From assembly GCF_901709675.1 (NCBI RefSeq), contig NC_051089.1, forward strand, positions 7,003,476-7,067,475: a stretch of DNA of 64,000 bases. The letters are read 5' to 3'. The translations under genes and the position numbers were made by a program. The stretch is from Syngnathus acus. Lineage: Eukaryota; Chordata; Actinopteri; Syngnathiformes; Syngnathidae. A model generated the notes under the pieces. That model saw nothing but the letters and a program-made list of their open reading frames with translations. It searched no databases and was not told where the DNA came from. This document shows positions 1 through 13,100 of the stretch, one piece after another (within the stretch, counting starts at the first letter, position 1; the number at the start of each line of letters is the position of its first letter).

Positions 1-460
1 CTTGTAACTGTTATTAGGTGCTAGACACGCTCATGTGTGTATGTGCGCGTGTGTGTCCACATGTCTGTCTGTATAATTGATAACTGTGTGTGGTTCTCAT
101 TTAGTGAGGGGGGGGCTTAAAGTAATTTAGAGCTCTGATGGTGACAGTGCATGTGACAGTCAATGACAACACTAATAGAGCTCGAGAGTCTCGTGGGAGA
201 CATTCTGCATGTATGCACCCCATTTGGCCGATTATGAAACAAATAACGGTATTACCAAAGTTAGAGATATGTTGTACGGGGAAAATACAAATGTATTGGG
301 AAGCATCTATTCTTCCATTTCCTGTAGCGCTTACCAGTGGAGTCTATTCTAGTGACTGACTTTGGGCAAATAAAAAAAAACACTGCACTATTCGCCAGTC
401 AATCACAAGACAGACAACCAGCCATTCACACTCACGTTGACACGTATCGACATTTTAGAG

Positions 461-620
461 CAGTGGTCCTCAACCTTTTTTCTGCCAGGAACCGGTTCAG
501 GGCAAATATTTTGTTATTTGGTGTTGACATAAATTCCCAAAAATTAAATATCTGTATGGCCAGGTAACAAATGGCCGATAGTCTGGTATGCGGCCACGGA
601 CCTGTGATTGGGAACCACTG
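461..620. mobile_element. hAT-type MITE
   Basis: A 160-bp element begins CAGTGGTCCTCAACC and ends GATTGGGAACCACTG, which are imperfect terminal inverted repeats of about 15 bp. The flanks TTTTAGAG and ACTTATAG match at 5 of 8 positions, fitting a decayed 8-bp target duplication as made by hAT transposases. There is no coding capacity, so this is a non-autonomous copy. Confidence 0.7.
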
Positions 621-1146
621 ACTTATAGTCCTCAATATACCAGAATGTAGAGGGAATGCAAAGGGCAGTTTGCCCTGAATCTCTGCTTCAAGTCAACATG
701 ACTAATTCCTGTACATATTTATGCTTGGGACATGGCCACTGAATTTCCTGTCAATTGGCTCAATGAGTTTTGAGCAGAAATGTGTGCAGAATGTGTTAAA
801 TCATAAATATAAGTATATAAATCATAGGTATAAGTACAATTTACATTTACACCTATACAAAAATTTGTCTTTCATTAGTGTGAGAGGAAGCTGGGGTACA
901 GGTAAGTCCCACACAAGCACAGATAAAACATGCAACCAAACCTCAGAATTGTGAGAAAGACGTGCTAACCACTCCCATGCAGTCATATACGGTATTTAAT
1001 CATTTTAGGATTGAATAAAATCCGAAATGAGAACTGAGAGGAAATCGCTTCTTCAAAATTGCTTTGGATCTGTGGGACGCCTTAATGTGAACTAGATTTT
1101 TTATTTTATTTTTTTTAAATAAATCACTAAACTGATGTTTTCTTAC

Positions 1147-1272
1147 CGTGTACTTTCTGCCCCGGCCAGCCGCGGATCTCTCCTTGGACCCAGATAGTGA
1201 AGTCATGCTGAAGGTGTGCAGAGGGGCGAAGAGGAGGATGAAAACCGCGGGATCGATTTCAATTAACAACAC
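1147..1272 (-). CDS. possible first exon of an unidentified minus-strand gene
   Basis: On the minus strand an ATG at 1272 opens 42 codons beginning MLLIEIDPAVFILLFAPLHT, a hydrophobic start that could be a signal peptide, then a basic Ser/Gly/Arg-rich tail ending in GRKYT. It ends at a good donor (CACG|gtaaga; exon edge 1147). The local base composition is GC-rich compared with the flanks. I found no second exon between 1 and 1146 and do not recognise the protein. It may be chance; the rest of the gene would lie left of the window. Confidence 0.2.
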
Positions 1273-2769
1273 GCCCCTGCAAAGTGCACTTGGAGCTCCT
1301 TACTGTAAAGGCGACTTCGCGTCACTTCCAAGGTGGAAACCACTTGTATTCCACATTTTGTCTAAAAAAAAAAAAAGTTTCACTGAGTTACCTTTGGAGA
1401 ACCCATCAAAAGATCTGTAATTGAATCTGTCTCAGGTCTGCTTCTCTCATCCTTTTACGCACCAGGTTCATCAGGTACAACCACGCACCACTGTGGACGC
1501 ACTCCACAAGAATAAAAAGCAAAGCAAGAATAAAGTCACGACGTGGATTCAGTCGACGGTGAACGCCGCGGTTCACTTGTCTGTTTATCCAGGTGGTACT
1601 CGGAGCGGCTGCCTCCTGTTGACTGTACGGAGCTCCGCGCTCTGCAGACGGCAGACGCTCACTGGCAAGACGCCGGCGCGCCGCACATCTGGATGAGGAG
1701 GCGGAGCGTCGCTGCTCTAATGAATTTGGTAATTCTGCTATCGTGTGATGCTTTCATCGACCTTGGGGATAGCACGTTTTCTAAAATTGAATATGCGCTT
1801 CCCAAGTTCTAATGATCCATATATTGCACATTTGAAAAATGTCACAAAAAGTGGATACACATGGTCAGTTAAGCACCTTCTGCCCTCCAAAGGAAGTGCA
1901 TGTGATTATTCTGCCTGTCCATTTATTTTGCATAATTTCCCCAGTAATTTTCGAACAGGTTTTGGAAAACAAGAAAAAACGCACAAACATATTTCAGAAT
2001 AGTCCAGTTGCCTTCGTTCAACCTTTGGATACAATTTTGACCCTAGAGTACCACAGTTCTACTGTACCTGTATCAAGTCGTTTTGCTTTAATAATTGATA
2101 ATAATTGAGCGCATAAAATATTGTAGTGTCTTATAACGGTTCAACACTGCCCTCCTCAGTTTGGATTGTGTTACTGCACCTTATAGAAACTTGTTCGGTC
2201 TTTAACGAGGATTACCTTTCACAGCAATAACAAAATATAGTACAGTAGCTACTGTGTCTGCACAGGATCAAGAACTACAAAAAATATCCATATCCAATGT
2301 TTAGGCATTGTTTCGTATGTATAAATTAATTATATAACCGACATGGCTGATGACGCCAGTGATAAAAGAAACAGCATACGCGTCAGCCGGCTCTAGAGCA
2401 GCCGTCGCTACTCGGTGTGAATGTGTGAGTGCATGAATAATGTATCCACTGTAAATCGTCTTTGAGTGATGCATTATTATGATTATGACGGATGACAATG
2501 AAGCCAGTTAACTGTGGTCATGTGACTCGATGCCCTCCGAACGTTAGGGGGCGATAAAAGGAATTTGCAAAAGCTCCACTTTACGTAATGGTGCTTGTGT
2601 GACTTGAAGTCGCGTACGGGCCCGTAGAAAATGTTAGTATAGCTTTAAAAATAATAATAATTTAAAAAAACTACTCCACAAACTGTTAGAATCCAACAGG
2701 GTCGTCTTCCTGAACCAGAAGACTGCTTGTTATTGCTCGCTTGGGCACGTAATCGTGCATTTTGTATTT

Positions 2770-2997
2770 GGCTTCCCTGTCATGTTGCGGAGGCGTGAAA
2801 GAGAGGTTTGGATCACATAGTATTTGTATTTTATGATTGCAATACGAATATTAAAGCTTGTTCGCGTGGGATATGTTAGCTTGCTGCTCGTGTTGCGGGG
2901 GCATGAAAGAGCTTTTGATCACGTAGTATTCTGTGGCTGTATTTAAGATAGCAATACGAATATCAAAGCTTGTTCGCGTGGGAAATATGTTATCTCG
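2770..2997. repeat. imperfect direct duplication, about 115 bp x 2
   Basis: Two adjacent copies (about 2770-2880 and 2881-2997) share blocks such as GCAATACGAATAT, AAAGCTTGTTCGCGTGGGA and the run TGTTGCGG-GG-C-TGAAAGAG. They differ by substitutions and small indels. The array lies upstream of the PWWP3A-like gene; I see no protein-coding content. Confidence 0.7.
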
Positions 2998-3464
2998 TGT
3001 GACGTGCTTATTTGTCAGCTATAATAGTAAATGACCTATGTCGTAGTATGTATTTGTCTACACTTCAGTTGAACCGAATTGCAAATTTGCCTTCTTCGTT
3101 CTGTAAAAATGATTCAACCTGTATGTATGGCTGTGTTCCAGACCTCAACAAATGAGGATATCGCCAGACTTCTGTGAAGTGTTTTCATGATTTAACGACA
3201 ATGAGAGGTACTTCTGTTGTGTCCTTGTTTTTTATTTTTTTTTATGGAAACCGTTTGAGAGCCTTCATATCAAAAGGGCCATGTACAAAAAACGCTACTT
3301 GTCTTCACTGATAAGTCAGTTCTGCTCACAAGTTGAATAACTGTCTTATCAGTGGATTTTTTCTACTAGTGCTTCGTTTGACATAGCCTACTCGTAAATA
3401 TCTGTTAATACGTCTTGTCATGGTTCTTAATGAATCCCACACTAAGCATGTTGTAATATTCCAG

Positions 3465-6400
3465 GTCGACCAAGGAAATCATGCAAAGGGGAACCAACTA
3501 AGACGTCAAGACAAAAATGGAACCTTCGTGATATTCCCTCCCTGGCCACAGAAGAAACAAGTCCTGTGTCAGGCAGTAATTCCTCCACTGAAAATCAGTC
3601 CACTGCGTGTTCCTTACAATGTGAATACACCCCAAAAAGACGCAGAAGACACCCAAGAAAAACACCAGAAGCCTTATTGACGTCCACGCCTTTGCACAGT
3701 TTGTCCACCAGTCGACTGCCCAGTGTTTGCAACAATGTCTTTGAAGCAGAGGGCGGGAATGATAAGGTATTTCATGATATATTCTTTTGAGGTTAAATAT
3801 TAATTAAACAATGATGAAGTGCCCTTAAAAGTATGACTGCTTGAAGAGCAAAAAAAAAAAAAAACACAGTGCAACCTGAATCGAAGGGTTTGGGAAACCC
3901 TGAAGCTTTTCCTAAAACCTCTTGTGCCATAGACATCAGAGGTTGCGTCACCACCACCCTATTCGTTGAGGTCCCAAAGCAGGAAGAGAAGCATAGGGGC
4001 CACCCATTCCAGACAACTTAGAAAAAAACTACCAACGACGCAGGCCGCTTTGTCTTCACCGAAACATCGCTGTTCCAAGAATTTGAAAAAAGGGACCATC
4101 ACTGCTTCGTCAGTTGAACCCTCACGACCAAGATTTGAACTAAAGGAAGGTAATACAGCTCTGTGTTGCTATATTGCTGTTCACAGAATTAGGCTAGACT
4201 TGAACTTGACAGAATTATGCCTCGTGTAATTTGTTTGTAATTGATGTTGAGCTTTTTTTAAGGTGATGCTGACTTTTATCTTTTACTCTGCTTCTGTCTT
4301 TTCTGCATCGTCGTCTCAACCCCTAACAAGATGAGTCTGTGCTGTCGCCTGATCTGTCCATCAAGTTTGGTGACTATGAGGGACTACTGCCTCTTTCAGT
4401 CCTGGAAGATGAGGAAAGTGATGATGAAGAGGAGCTGCCAAGCTTCTTGATGCAGACAAGTAAGATTTGTGTGACCGGCAGCGTCTGTATGGATTGTAAA
4501 CAAGCTCCATTGTTTACTCTGAAAACTGAATGTATTCCAGGGCCAGAGTCTATCGAAGAGGGAGTGTTTGTGTGGTGCAAATTTAGACACTTTCCTACAT
4601 GGCCTGCGCTGGTGAGAGCAAAAACACATATGGATCTTTTGTTTCTCATGTTTCCTTCCAACTTTGGCATCTGCGTGGCCGCAACTACCCCTGTGCCCGA
4701 AATTCTGCACAAACCACTTTGCGGTTATTTATGTAAAAGTAATTCTCTGACTGTTTTTCCCCCCTCTTTGCAGGTGAGACATGTAAATCATAAGGCAAAA
4801 AAGGCCAGCATTATTTTCATTGATGATCAGATGAGTCGACAAAAACGGGGGTGTGCATTTAGCTATTCTTAATAGTTGTCTTTTTGTTTGCTGCTTATGT
4901 GTCAGAATATATTATTACCTATGTTAAAGGATTATTGTGCCTCTGAAATCCCTGAAGCCCTTTGACTGTGAAGGAGCTGATGAGTTGGCGGTAGGATGAT
5001 CAACACTAAACAAAATTTTTTTTTTTTTTATATACATCTACACTGGTGACAAATATTTCTAATGCTGACTCTCATAGGCTGAAGCCAAAGAAAAGTATGC
5101 CGCTATGATGCATTGGGTCTTAGAGCTGATAGCAGACTACAGAATACGCATCGGTAATTGTGTTTTTATTTTGTTTTTTTTCTATTCTTATCAGAATATT
5201 TTTTATTCTTATCAGAATTTACTTTGATGATATTCTGGCAGGGTTGTAATTGTTTTTTTGCTCTTTCTAGCTTGTGGCTCCTTTTGTGGCCCCTTCCTTG
5301 AATACTTTAATCATGGCATGAGTGAGTTAAATCACGCTTAGATAAATTCACATTGCACCATTGAATTGTCCTGATGAGTCTTACCCTCGTTCAGGTTATC
5401 CCGTGAGGAGAAGGCGCCCGTGGGCCTCCTCAGAGCAACAAACCGTTGTGAGTGATTTGCTGTTAGAGGAAGAGGACCAGTGTGTGAATCCCAGTAAAGG
5501 TTGTGAAGAGCAGAAGCAAGAGGTGGTCAACAAGTGTGCCAAAAGGTTGCTGCCAGACCGGACACAAGCTGCACACAACCGGGCCAACGAAAGGCTTGTG
5601 CACTTTATCACCAAGCGGCGCATGGTGGAAGAACGCCTGCTGGTATGATTTGATAAGGCCTGAAGCATTTGATGCAGTTTTGAGGATTCTTAGCAAAACC
5701 TTGAAGAGAGGGGATTGTTTTATTTCCTATGTTAAATCGTGGATGATTGTTAGCATAGTTGCTGTATTGCTCTTTTTTGGGGGGGGATTTTTTTTCCTTT
5801 GTTTACTTTTTTCTTGATTTCTTTTCTTGATTTATATTTGTCCTTTTTTCAGTTTGTCTTTATTTCTTTACATTTTTTTTATTTTTTTCCTCTTTCTGAC
5901 AGAATGTTCTTTTAAATGATTGTTTTGTGCAATCTTGCTAACTTAAAACCGTGATTAGTACTTTGCAAAGTCAGCTAACATTTGAACACTGTTTCCGCGC
6001 TCCCGCAGGCTGTGATTCGAGGTCAGGCGCAGTCGCGGTGGCGCCGCTATTTTGAGAGCTCTAACGGGAGCCATTTTGGAGTGGAGACTTACCTGGAAGA
6101 TAAAACGCAGTTGGACAAGATGTACAGTTACCTGCGCAAGCTCTACGAGACAGCTGCGCCCACAGCTCCTGGGAAGATAGTGGCCCAAAACATGAAGCGC
6201 ATTCCATTTGTTTTGGATGTGCTTCTTCCTGAGGTATGGCATACTGGTCTGGGCCTATTAGAAGTGTCAATGTTTTTAAATACATTCAAGATTCAAGAGA
6301 TTCAAGAGTTTTTATTCGCCATGTTTGAGCGTGCCAAACAAGGAATTTGACTTCGGTAAATCACTGCCTCTGTTCATTTAGGTGATTAACAACCTAAATG

Positions 6401-6641
6401 AATACATGTTTGTTTTGTAGGCTATCACATATGCCATTGCTGCGATGGACAGTATCCCTATAAAAAAGGCAGAAGAAAAGTACATAAAAGGACGCTGTTT
6501 AAGTAATAGGTAAAGAAAGCTTGGGTCCATTTTTTAAGGGAAGAAAATGTTGTGAATGATTAATTTGTTTTCTTCTGTCATTGTAGGGAAATACAACAAT
6601 ATGACTTGATGATTGAGCGGTTCCGTGTGAGAAAATCCTAG
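3465..6641 (+). CDS. pwwp3a: PWWP domain-containing DNA repair factor 3A-like (MUM1/EXPAND1 family), 5' incomplete
   Basis: In mammals PWWP3A (MUM1/EXPAND1) is a chromatin protein that joins the DNA damage response; the PWWP module binds nucleosomes. Twelve exons are readable: 3465-3766, 3933-4149, 4331-4459, 4541-4611, 4774-4850, 4930-4990, 5078-5153, 5271-5321, 5395-5642, 6009-6233, 6421-6509, 6587-6641. All phases agree and the frame closes at TAG 6639-6641, giving about 530 residues. The N-terminal third is basic and low complexity. Then come an acidic patch (EDEESDDEEELPSF), the PWWP core (VWCKFRHFPTWPAL, KKASIIFIDDQM) and a conserved C-terminal helical region containing RLLPDRTQAAHNRAN, VETYLEDKTQLD, FVLDVLLPEA and AEEKYIKG, which matches the family closely. 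The exon ending at 4850 uses a weak donor (gtgtgc). The start codon and any exon before 3465 were not found. PWWP3B is the alternative paralogue. Confidence 0.85.
6290..6355. repeat. short retroelement-tail-like fragment in a pwwp3a intron
   Basis: The stretch ATTCAAGATTCAAGAG followed by TTTTTATTCGCCATGTTTG and CAAACAAGGAATTTGACTTC resembles a dispersed fish retroelement end that I have met in other fish sequence. It lies in the intron between the exons ending at 6233 and starting at 6421. The family name cannot be assigned by eye. Confidence 0.4.
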
Positions 6642-6938
6642 CAGCTGAACACTGAGTGTATATATAATGCTTTAAAGTGCCATATCTAAGTTCATACAAC
6701 AAACAAAGAAAGCAACAAATTGGAAAAAAAAAACAATAACGACGAATGCTCAAAAATGCTCCAGCTCTTCTTCATTCTCAATAGCATTTGGTCCCACCAG
6801 ATGTACTACATGTTCGCCTTCCAAGTTACTTTTAACTTGTTCAAACCCAATCAGATTGGGTGACTCAGCATTCCAATGAATCATGTTACATCTTGCAGAT
6901 GCGAATGTCACGTCTAATTATTTAATAGAATCATTCAT

Positions 6939-7293
6939 CCATCCATCCATTTTCTGAACCGCTTAGTCCCCACAGGGGTCGCGGGAGTGCTGGAGCCTAT
7001 CCCAGCCGTCATCGGGCAGTAGGCGGGGGACACCCTGAACTGGTTGCCAGCCAATCGCAGGGCACATAGAGACAAACAACCATTTGCACTCGCACCTAGG
7101 GACAATTTGGAGTCTTCAATCGGCCTACCAAGCATGTTTTTGGGATGTGGGAGGAAACCGGAGTGCCCGGAGAAAACCCACGCGGGCCCGGGGAGAACAT
7201 GCAAACTCCATACAGGGAGGGCCGGAGGTGGAACCGAACCCGCACCCTCCTAACTGTGAGGCGGACGTGCTACCCAGTGCGCCACCGAGCCGC
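6939..7293. repeat. dispersed teleost repeat with ATCC tract
   Basis: It starts with (ATCC)n and a segment reading TTTTCTGAACCGCTTAGTCC, continues through GGGGTCGCGGG, GCTGGAGCCTATCCCAGC, GGGACAATTTGGAGT and GGGAGAACATGCAAACTCC, and ends at CGCCACCGAGCCGCC. This string is found many times in fish genomes. Open frames across it (for example 7044-7253 and 7125-7403) are shadows of the repeat, not genes. Confidence 0.8.
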
Positions 7294-9038
7294 CTGGAAT
7301 TATTCAATACTTTATAATTAATTGCCTGCTTGTACATTAAACTATCACCATTCCAGTAAAAGCATTGTACAAAATGCAAAATAAAAAAACATTTTAATTT
7401 CACTTGTACTTGAATTGTACTTCCTTCAGAGACTTCAAGAAACGTTCTCTATAAAAGTATTGAGAAAATCCTGTATCAAACACATTTGGCATGAACATCT
7501 TAATGTTATTGACATTATGAACTCAAAAATGCAATAGTGTATAGTCTGTTGGAGTGTTTAAAAACAAGAATCATGACATGATACAACCTGGACCTGAGAA
7601 AAGAATTTATTTTATTTGTATATATCTTACATTTTTTTAAACCTCATCGACAAATGACCTGGTCAATCTTAGTGTTAAAAATCAAATGTGACCTTAGGAG
7701 CAAAAAATGTTTCCACTCCTGAAAAAAGTGCATAAAGTTGAACGAATGAATAATTGTGCTACAACCTTGGCATGTAATACATCCGCCAACCAAAAGGGGG
7801 TGGCAATAAGCAACTCTGGGTCTATATTCGGTAAACAGGCCGGCGAAGAACAATTGCTTAACACTTTCCTCTTCCTACATAGACACACTAGAAAAGGCGC
7901 TAGACAGTGCCGAAGCTTGAAGTTCCCTAGAAGCTTTTTAGACTTGTCATCCATTAGAGGCGCCAAGCGGCTTAAGAGCAACATTCGTTCCGTGCTGATT
8001 ATGACGCCCAACAGCCAAGGATAACGAAACCTATCGATTAAAGCAATCCTAAGGAGGCAAGGTAACGTAATGACAACGGCTGTAGCGGCTAGCGGGCGGC
8101 ACGTTGCATCACGTTTTCCACTGCTATCTAGAAGCTAGCTGAATGAACCTAGCTGCTTTCACCTGCTTATTCTTACCCGGTACACAGAATCTAATAAGGA
8201 AAACAAATCTGTTGCCCGTTCAGTAAAACCGAACTTCGATGCATCTAGTAGCTAAGGTACATGCTATGCTAGTGCTGTCAGACCACACGAGCGCTTCGAG
8301 TTGTAGCTGCTTAAAACTGGGATTTTTCCCCCCCATGCCATTTCCTTAACACTTAGTTTTATAAGCGATCGTGGCTGTTTGCAATGACCACTGGCAGTGA
8401 TTTCCCCAAATGGTGTTGAAAATGTGCCAATTTTACACGAACATGCGTGAACTGCACATTTTGAGCGCACACTTACACTGCACTACATCTTATTAAAACG
8501 GCGAACATTTAATATTCCACCATACCACGGACTCTGGATAGTTCGCGCAAGTGTTTTTTTTCTTCCCCTAATCGTTTTAGTTGCACGCTATCATTCCGTG
8601 ACCTTTGCAGCCTGATAACTCAGCCAAAGTGGATGTAGGCGACTTGTGACGTGATGTGTAAACAAGTTACAAGTGATGTTACCTCGCGTGATGCATCCAC
8701 GGGGCGCTGTGAAAAAAGCAACGGAGAGAACAGCTGTTTGCTTACATCACGCTCTGCGCTAACTAATGTTGATCTGTGCTCCGCTGTGTTAGCCACAGAT
8801 TAGCATTTTAGTTAACGGAACATTTACATAACTTTGCATGTCCAGCGACCTCATTTAGGAGTTGTTTGTGAGTTGACTTCGAGGCTTGCACGCTTAAGAG
8901 TCACTTAGGTTGTCTTGTAATGCACTTTATATAATCTTGACTAGATTTCGGGAAGCTAAGGTAGGTTGTATAATCATCGGAACTGCCTTAGTTGAATATT
9001 GATTCAGGTGTCACGATGACTAAAAGTGTGTTTAATAG
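7294..9038. other. intergenic between pwwp3a and ahctf1
   Basis: No coding exon, RNA gene or clear transposon is visible. The right half (about 8560-9040) is less AT-rich and is the likely location of the ahctf1 promoter, since the next coding exon on the plus strand is the ahctf1 start at 10145. Confidence 0.4.
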
Positions 9039-9241
9039 ATGTTTAGAACGTGTGTTCATGCTTCCTTCATAAATGTTTACTCCCGGCTGTCAGCCTTGCG
9101 CGGGAGTCCGCTTGAATCCATTGTGTTATTTTCCACGAGACCGTTAGGGAGCGCCGTTTATTTCTGCACTTTCCATCAATGGTTGTCAAACAAATACTTC
9201 ATATCCCACAGCAATGCTGTGGACACGTCTTTTCTGCGCAG
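9039..9241 (+). other. ahctf1: possible non-coding 5' exon of ahctf1
   Basis: A strong donor (TGCGCA|gtaagt, exon edge 9241) lies 0.9 kb before the acceptor of the first coding exon (ttcttgcag, ending 10138). This fits a 5' untranslated exon spliced to the exon that carries the ATG at 10145. The open frame across it resembles no protein I know. The position of its 5' edge is a guess. Confidence 0.25.
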
Positions 9242-10144
9242 TAAGTATTCCATCGCATTTATTTGTTAATTGGTAAATACCTAGGTGAATTACTGGCTTT
9301 CAGACGACCAAGGTGAATTACTGCCTTTCATCTGGCTGATCATGACCTAGAAGTGGTTTTCATCCAAATATTTTAATGGTTATGACTTACTTTACTATAG
9401 TATACTTTAGCACGTCACGAGAATATGGTTTACGTTGCCAAACTTGGGATGGAACTTTCATAAACCAAAGTTTCCCTGTCTTGTAATAGTATGCAATTTT
9501 TCTTCCGCAACAAACATATCTTATTTTAAGATACATTTCTTGTGATTATAATGCATTTGCCGTACCTACATGAAATTCCATTGGAGTTGGTAAAAGTTTT
9601 TGCTTAAGCTTAATTTTTCTCCTTTTTTTCACTGGATAAAAAGGACACAGATTGAGGGTACAAAGTTGCTTTTTTTTTTTTTTTTAGGTAGTAACTGTGG
9701 TGGTACAGTGAAGCCAAGTGTATCTTTTTGTTGCACTTCTTTTTTGTGTTTTTGGACTGTCGAACATGATTTACAAATTCAGTTTTGACACGATTGTGCT
9801 TTGACCCCAAGCTACTCTTGACACATGTGTCCATATCATTTGTTGTTGATCACACTGCCAAGTTTGAACAACTGGGCCACAACTGCTTTTACAAAGAGTC
9901 TTTTGTACTTTGGAACTGGGATTTTTTTTTTTTTGCAAACCACATGGTAGCAAGTAACTAAGAAGACACTTTATTGGCAGTATATTTAGATGTTATGACA
10001 ATGCATTACATTTGAGTTTGCGGGGAGTCTGTTTAATTTTGGTACTTTAAACTGAAGATGTTTGGGGAACATTGTATGCCACTAATATCATAGAGAAAAA
10101 TAAATATACCATGGTTTTAAGGTACATTGTTCTTGCAGTGAGCC

Positions 10145-13100
10145 ATGCATGAGCTGACAGCCCAGGTCACCAGCAGCCTGCTGCCTTTCCCTGCGGTGAC
10201 CCTCGAGGCTGTGGGAGAGGATGAGATCACGCAGGACTCCGTGCTTCACGGAAAGTTTACCGTAGGTGGGTGCAGGGCCAATCTTTCTTTCATGTCATCC
10301 AGACATATAGATTTTTCTCAATGCTTACTTAAAAGAAACCTGACGACAAACTTGTTGTGTTCTGGGTTCATGAAGGCCGCGGAGGACATGCTTGGCTCGC
10401 CAGCGGCCCCCATCTTGAGATTGTCCACGCACTTACAGCTGAACGTATGTCTGCATACCGCTTTCGTGGTGGAGAAGAGCCCCCGCCCAGTATCGTCACG
10501 GCGAGGGACTTCAGCTGGCTCAAAAGGTCAGAGCGATGACTGTGTCGCTTTCTTCCCATTTGTACTTTTTGACCCCAAATTTATTTCCTTCGCAGCCGTT
10601 TGTATGTGTCTTTGTTGTCATGAGTCAGAAACAAGCTCACTGATGAGTATTTTTGATGGATACATTTGCTGGAGGAAAATTCTGATTCTAATAATGTTCT
10701 TGATCACATTAGGTCTGGATTGCTAGTGGGCTTGGAAGAAACAGAAGGCAGTGTGCTGTGTCTTTATGACTTGGGACTGTCCAAAGTGACAAAGGCTGTG
10801 GTTATACCAGGCAGTGTGAGTTTCCTCTGCTCTGCACTAAATGACATCACAACCTCAATCTTACAAATCACATTTTATATAAAAACGTTTTATGCCTGTA
10901 TTTTTTTGCTCGACTGTAGATTACAGCCATTGAGCCTTTAGTGAGCTATGGTGGGGCAAGCACTTCCACCCAGCACCTCCACCAGAGTCTTCGCTGGTTC
11001 TTTGGCATCGCCGCTGTCGTAACAGATATCGGCCATGTTCTGCTTGTGGACCTCTGTCTGGATGACATGTCTTTTTGCCAGAGTGAGCTGAAGGCTTCAG
11101 GTGAGCTGAAAGAGGCAGGTTCCCCCTGTGTAGTGAGTGTCTCATTCTAAGTCTGTCGTCCCATGCTTGGATTTCACAGGTTTGCAAGTAGTGACCAAAA
11201 CTGCGAGAGAGATTCCCAGGCTCCGAGAAGTGAGCCACAGAGAGGGCAGACACCTTTCCCTCCAGCTCAACGGACCAAGTGGTGTATCCGCTACAGCCCT
11301 GCAGTACATCCCTAGAACAAACCAACTGGCCGTGGGCTTCTCTGATGGCTACTTGCAACTATGGAACTTGAAGTCTCTCAGAAAAGAGTGAGACTTTCTC
11401 TCATTTCTCAAAATATACCTTTTCAGTCTTTGGGCCAACAGAGTCATGTGTAACCGACTGCGCCAATTACCTTCACGCCACTCATCTACGGACTGCAATG
11501 CAATGGAACAACTTTGAGCCCTGGTGTTCTTTTTTGGGAAAACATTTTGATTCTTTAGTTTACACTGTATTGCATATTTTTATGGAACCACAAACAACAT
11601 GGCTGTATTGTCAAAAGAGAAGAAACTCACCAATCATAGCTTCATTTACTCATGAATTTCGGTGACAGAGACTCTACATTTTGCTCTTTCGCCACAAGCA
11701 CATTTATTAAATTAGAACTGTCGTTAAATTTAGGCTCAGCAATGTTTTTAACATCCATGCGCCTTGATCAGTGCACAGTAAATGCTTACTTGTGGAAGAC
11801 ACTACTCCAGAGCAGTATTGTATAAATATATTTTAAAAGCAAGTGTACAAATGCCCTTGTTGTACTTGTAGGTACCACTCCCAGTTGGATGGTGGCAGAG
11901 TGCCCGTTCATGCCTTCACCTTCCAGGAGCCGGAAAATGACCCCAGAAACTGCTGCTACCTCTGGGCTGTCCAGTCTTCTCAAGATCAGTAAGTTTACAA
12001 CACAATTACGTGGACTAACCGTATTTAGTTGGCAGAATACCCTTCCTGCAGGTTCAATAGATCCACTCAGTCTCATCTCTCATATCCTTCGCATCCACAC
12101 AGAGAAGGCGATACGGTCAGCCTCCATCTGCTACAGATGGCTTTCAGTGAGCGGAAATGTCTTGCCTCAGGGAAGATCCTCTATGAGGTATGAGGAACAT
12201 TACGACTTCTAAGAAAAGCGCTCGTCCCCGCCTGCCTCCTTACCTGTTATTATGCTGCACAGGGTCTAGAGTACTGTGAGGAGCGTTACAGTCAGGAGCT
12301 GAGTGGTGCGGCTTTTCCTCTCAGAGCCCAGACCACCAACACCCGTCTGCTGAGCTGCCGGACCATTGAGAAATTTCGACCCCACCCAGACAGGGATGAC
12401 AGCCTAAATGAAGGTCAGATTGGTCACATATTACTGACAGATATTTGTATTTGTACATATATATATATATATATATCCTCCTTCCTCCATCTTTCAGTCG
12501 CATCTCCGGACACCAGTGTGTCCATATTTAGTTGGCAAGTCAAGGCCTACGGAGAGGGACTGCCATCGACCTACGTTGGGGTTTTTGACATCAACCGTTG
12601 GTACCATGCACAGATGCCGGATTCATTCAGGTACAGTGAAGCTTGTGTGGATTGTTGGCAACTTCACTAATGTATTTTGGGTTGTTTTAAAAGATGAATC
12701 GACTTTGTTACTCTCTGTGCCTCTAATTGGCCCTTGGGGATAAACGAAACTTGATTGATGCTATCCTCCTAACTGTCTTTTTAAAATGTAAAGGCTTTCA
12801 AATCGCTAAAAAATGACCAATATTTAATACCTCATAGGATAATGACTATAATTTGCGCAGTTAGTGCTAATCAAGTGTTAACTGTAATCAAATATTGTTA
12901 TCAGCTCATTGGGACAGTAACTTGAGTTGCTTTGTTTGTTTTTGTTTCCAGAATGGGCGAATCTCTGCAGAACTGCCCCTATCTGGCTGTTTGGTGTTTG
13001 GACCCAGTGATACAAATGTCTGCTCAGAAGATCTTACTAGATGTGATTGTGCATGATCACAGTCTCAGTCGGGGCCTACCTTTAACTTTTCCCCCACCAG

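Larger units (their letters stand above)
1..3464. other. 5' flank, no certain gene
   Basis: I see no convincing coding gene here. It holds a short GT-rich stretch near 30-60, a hAT-like MITE (461-620), one possible minus-strand first exon (1147-1272), an imperfect two-copy repeat (2770-2997) and AT-rich filler. The first exon and promoter of the PWWP3A-like gene that starts to be readable at 3465 may lie in 2500-3460, but I could not find a start codon I trust. Confidence 0.5.

Noticed and set aside
7044-7403. Open frames on both strands near 7.0-7.4 kb
   Set aside because: They fall inside a dispersed fish repeat.
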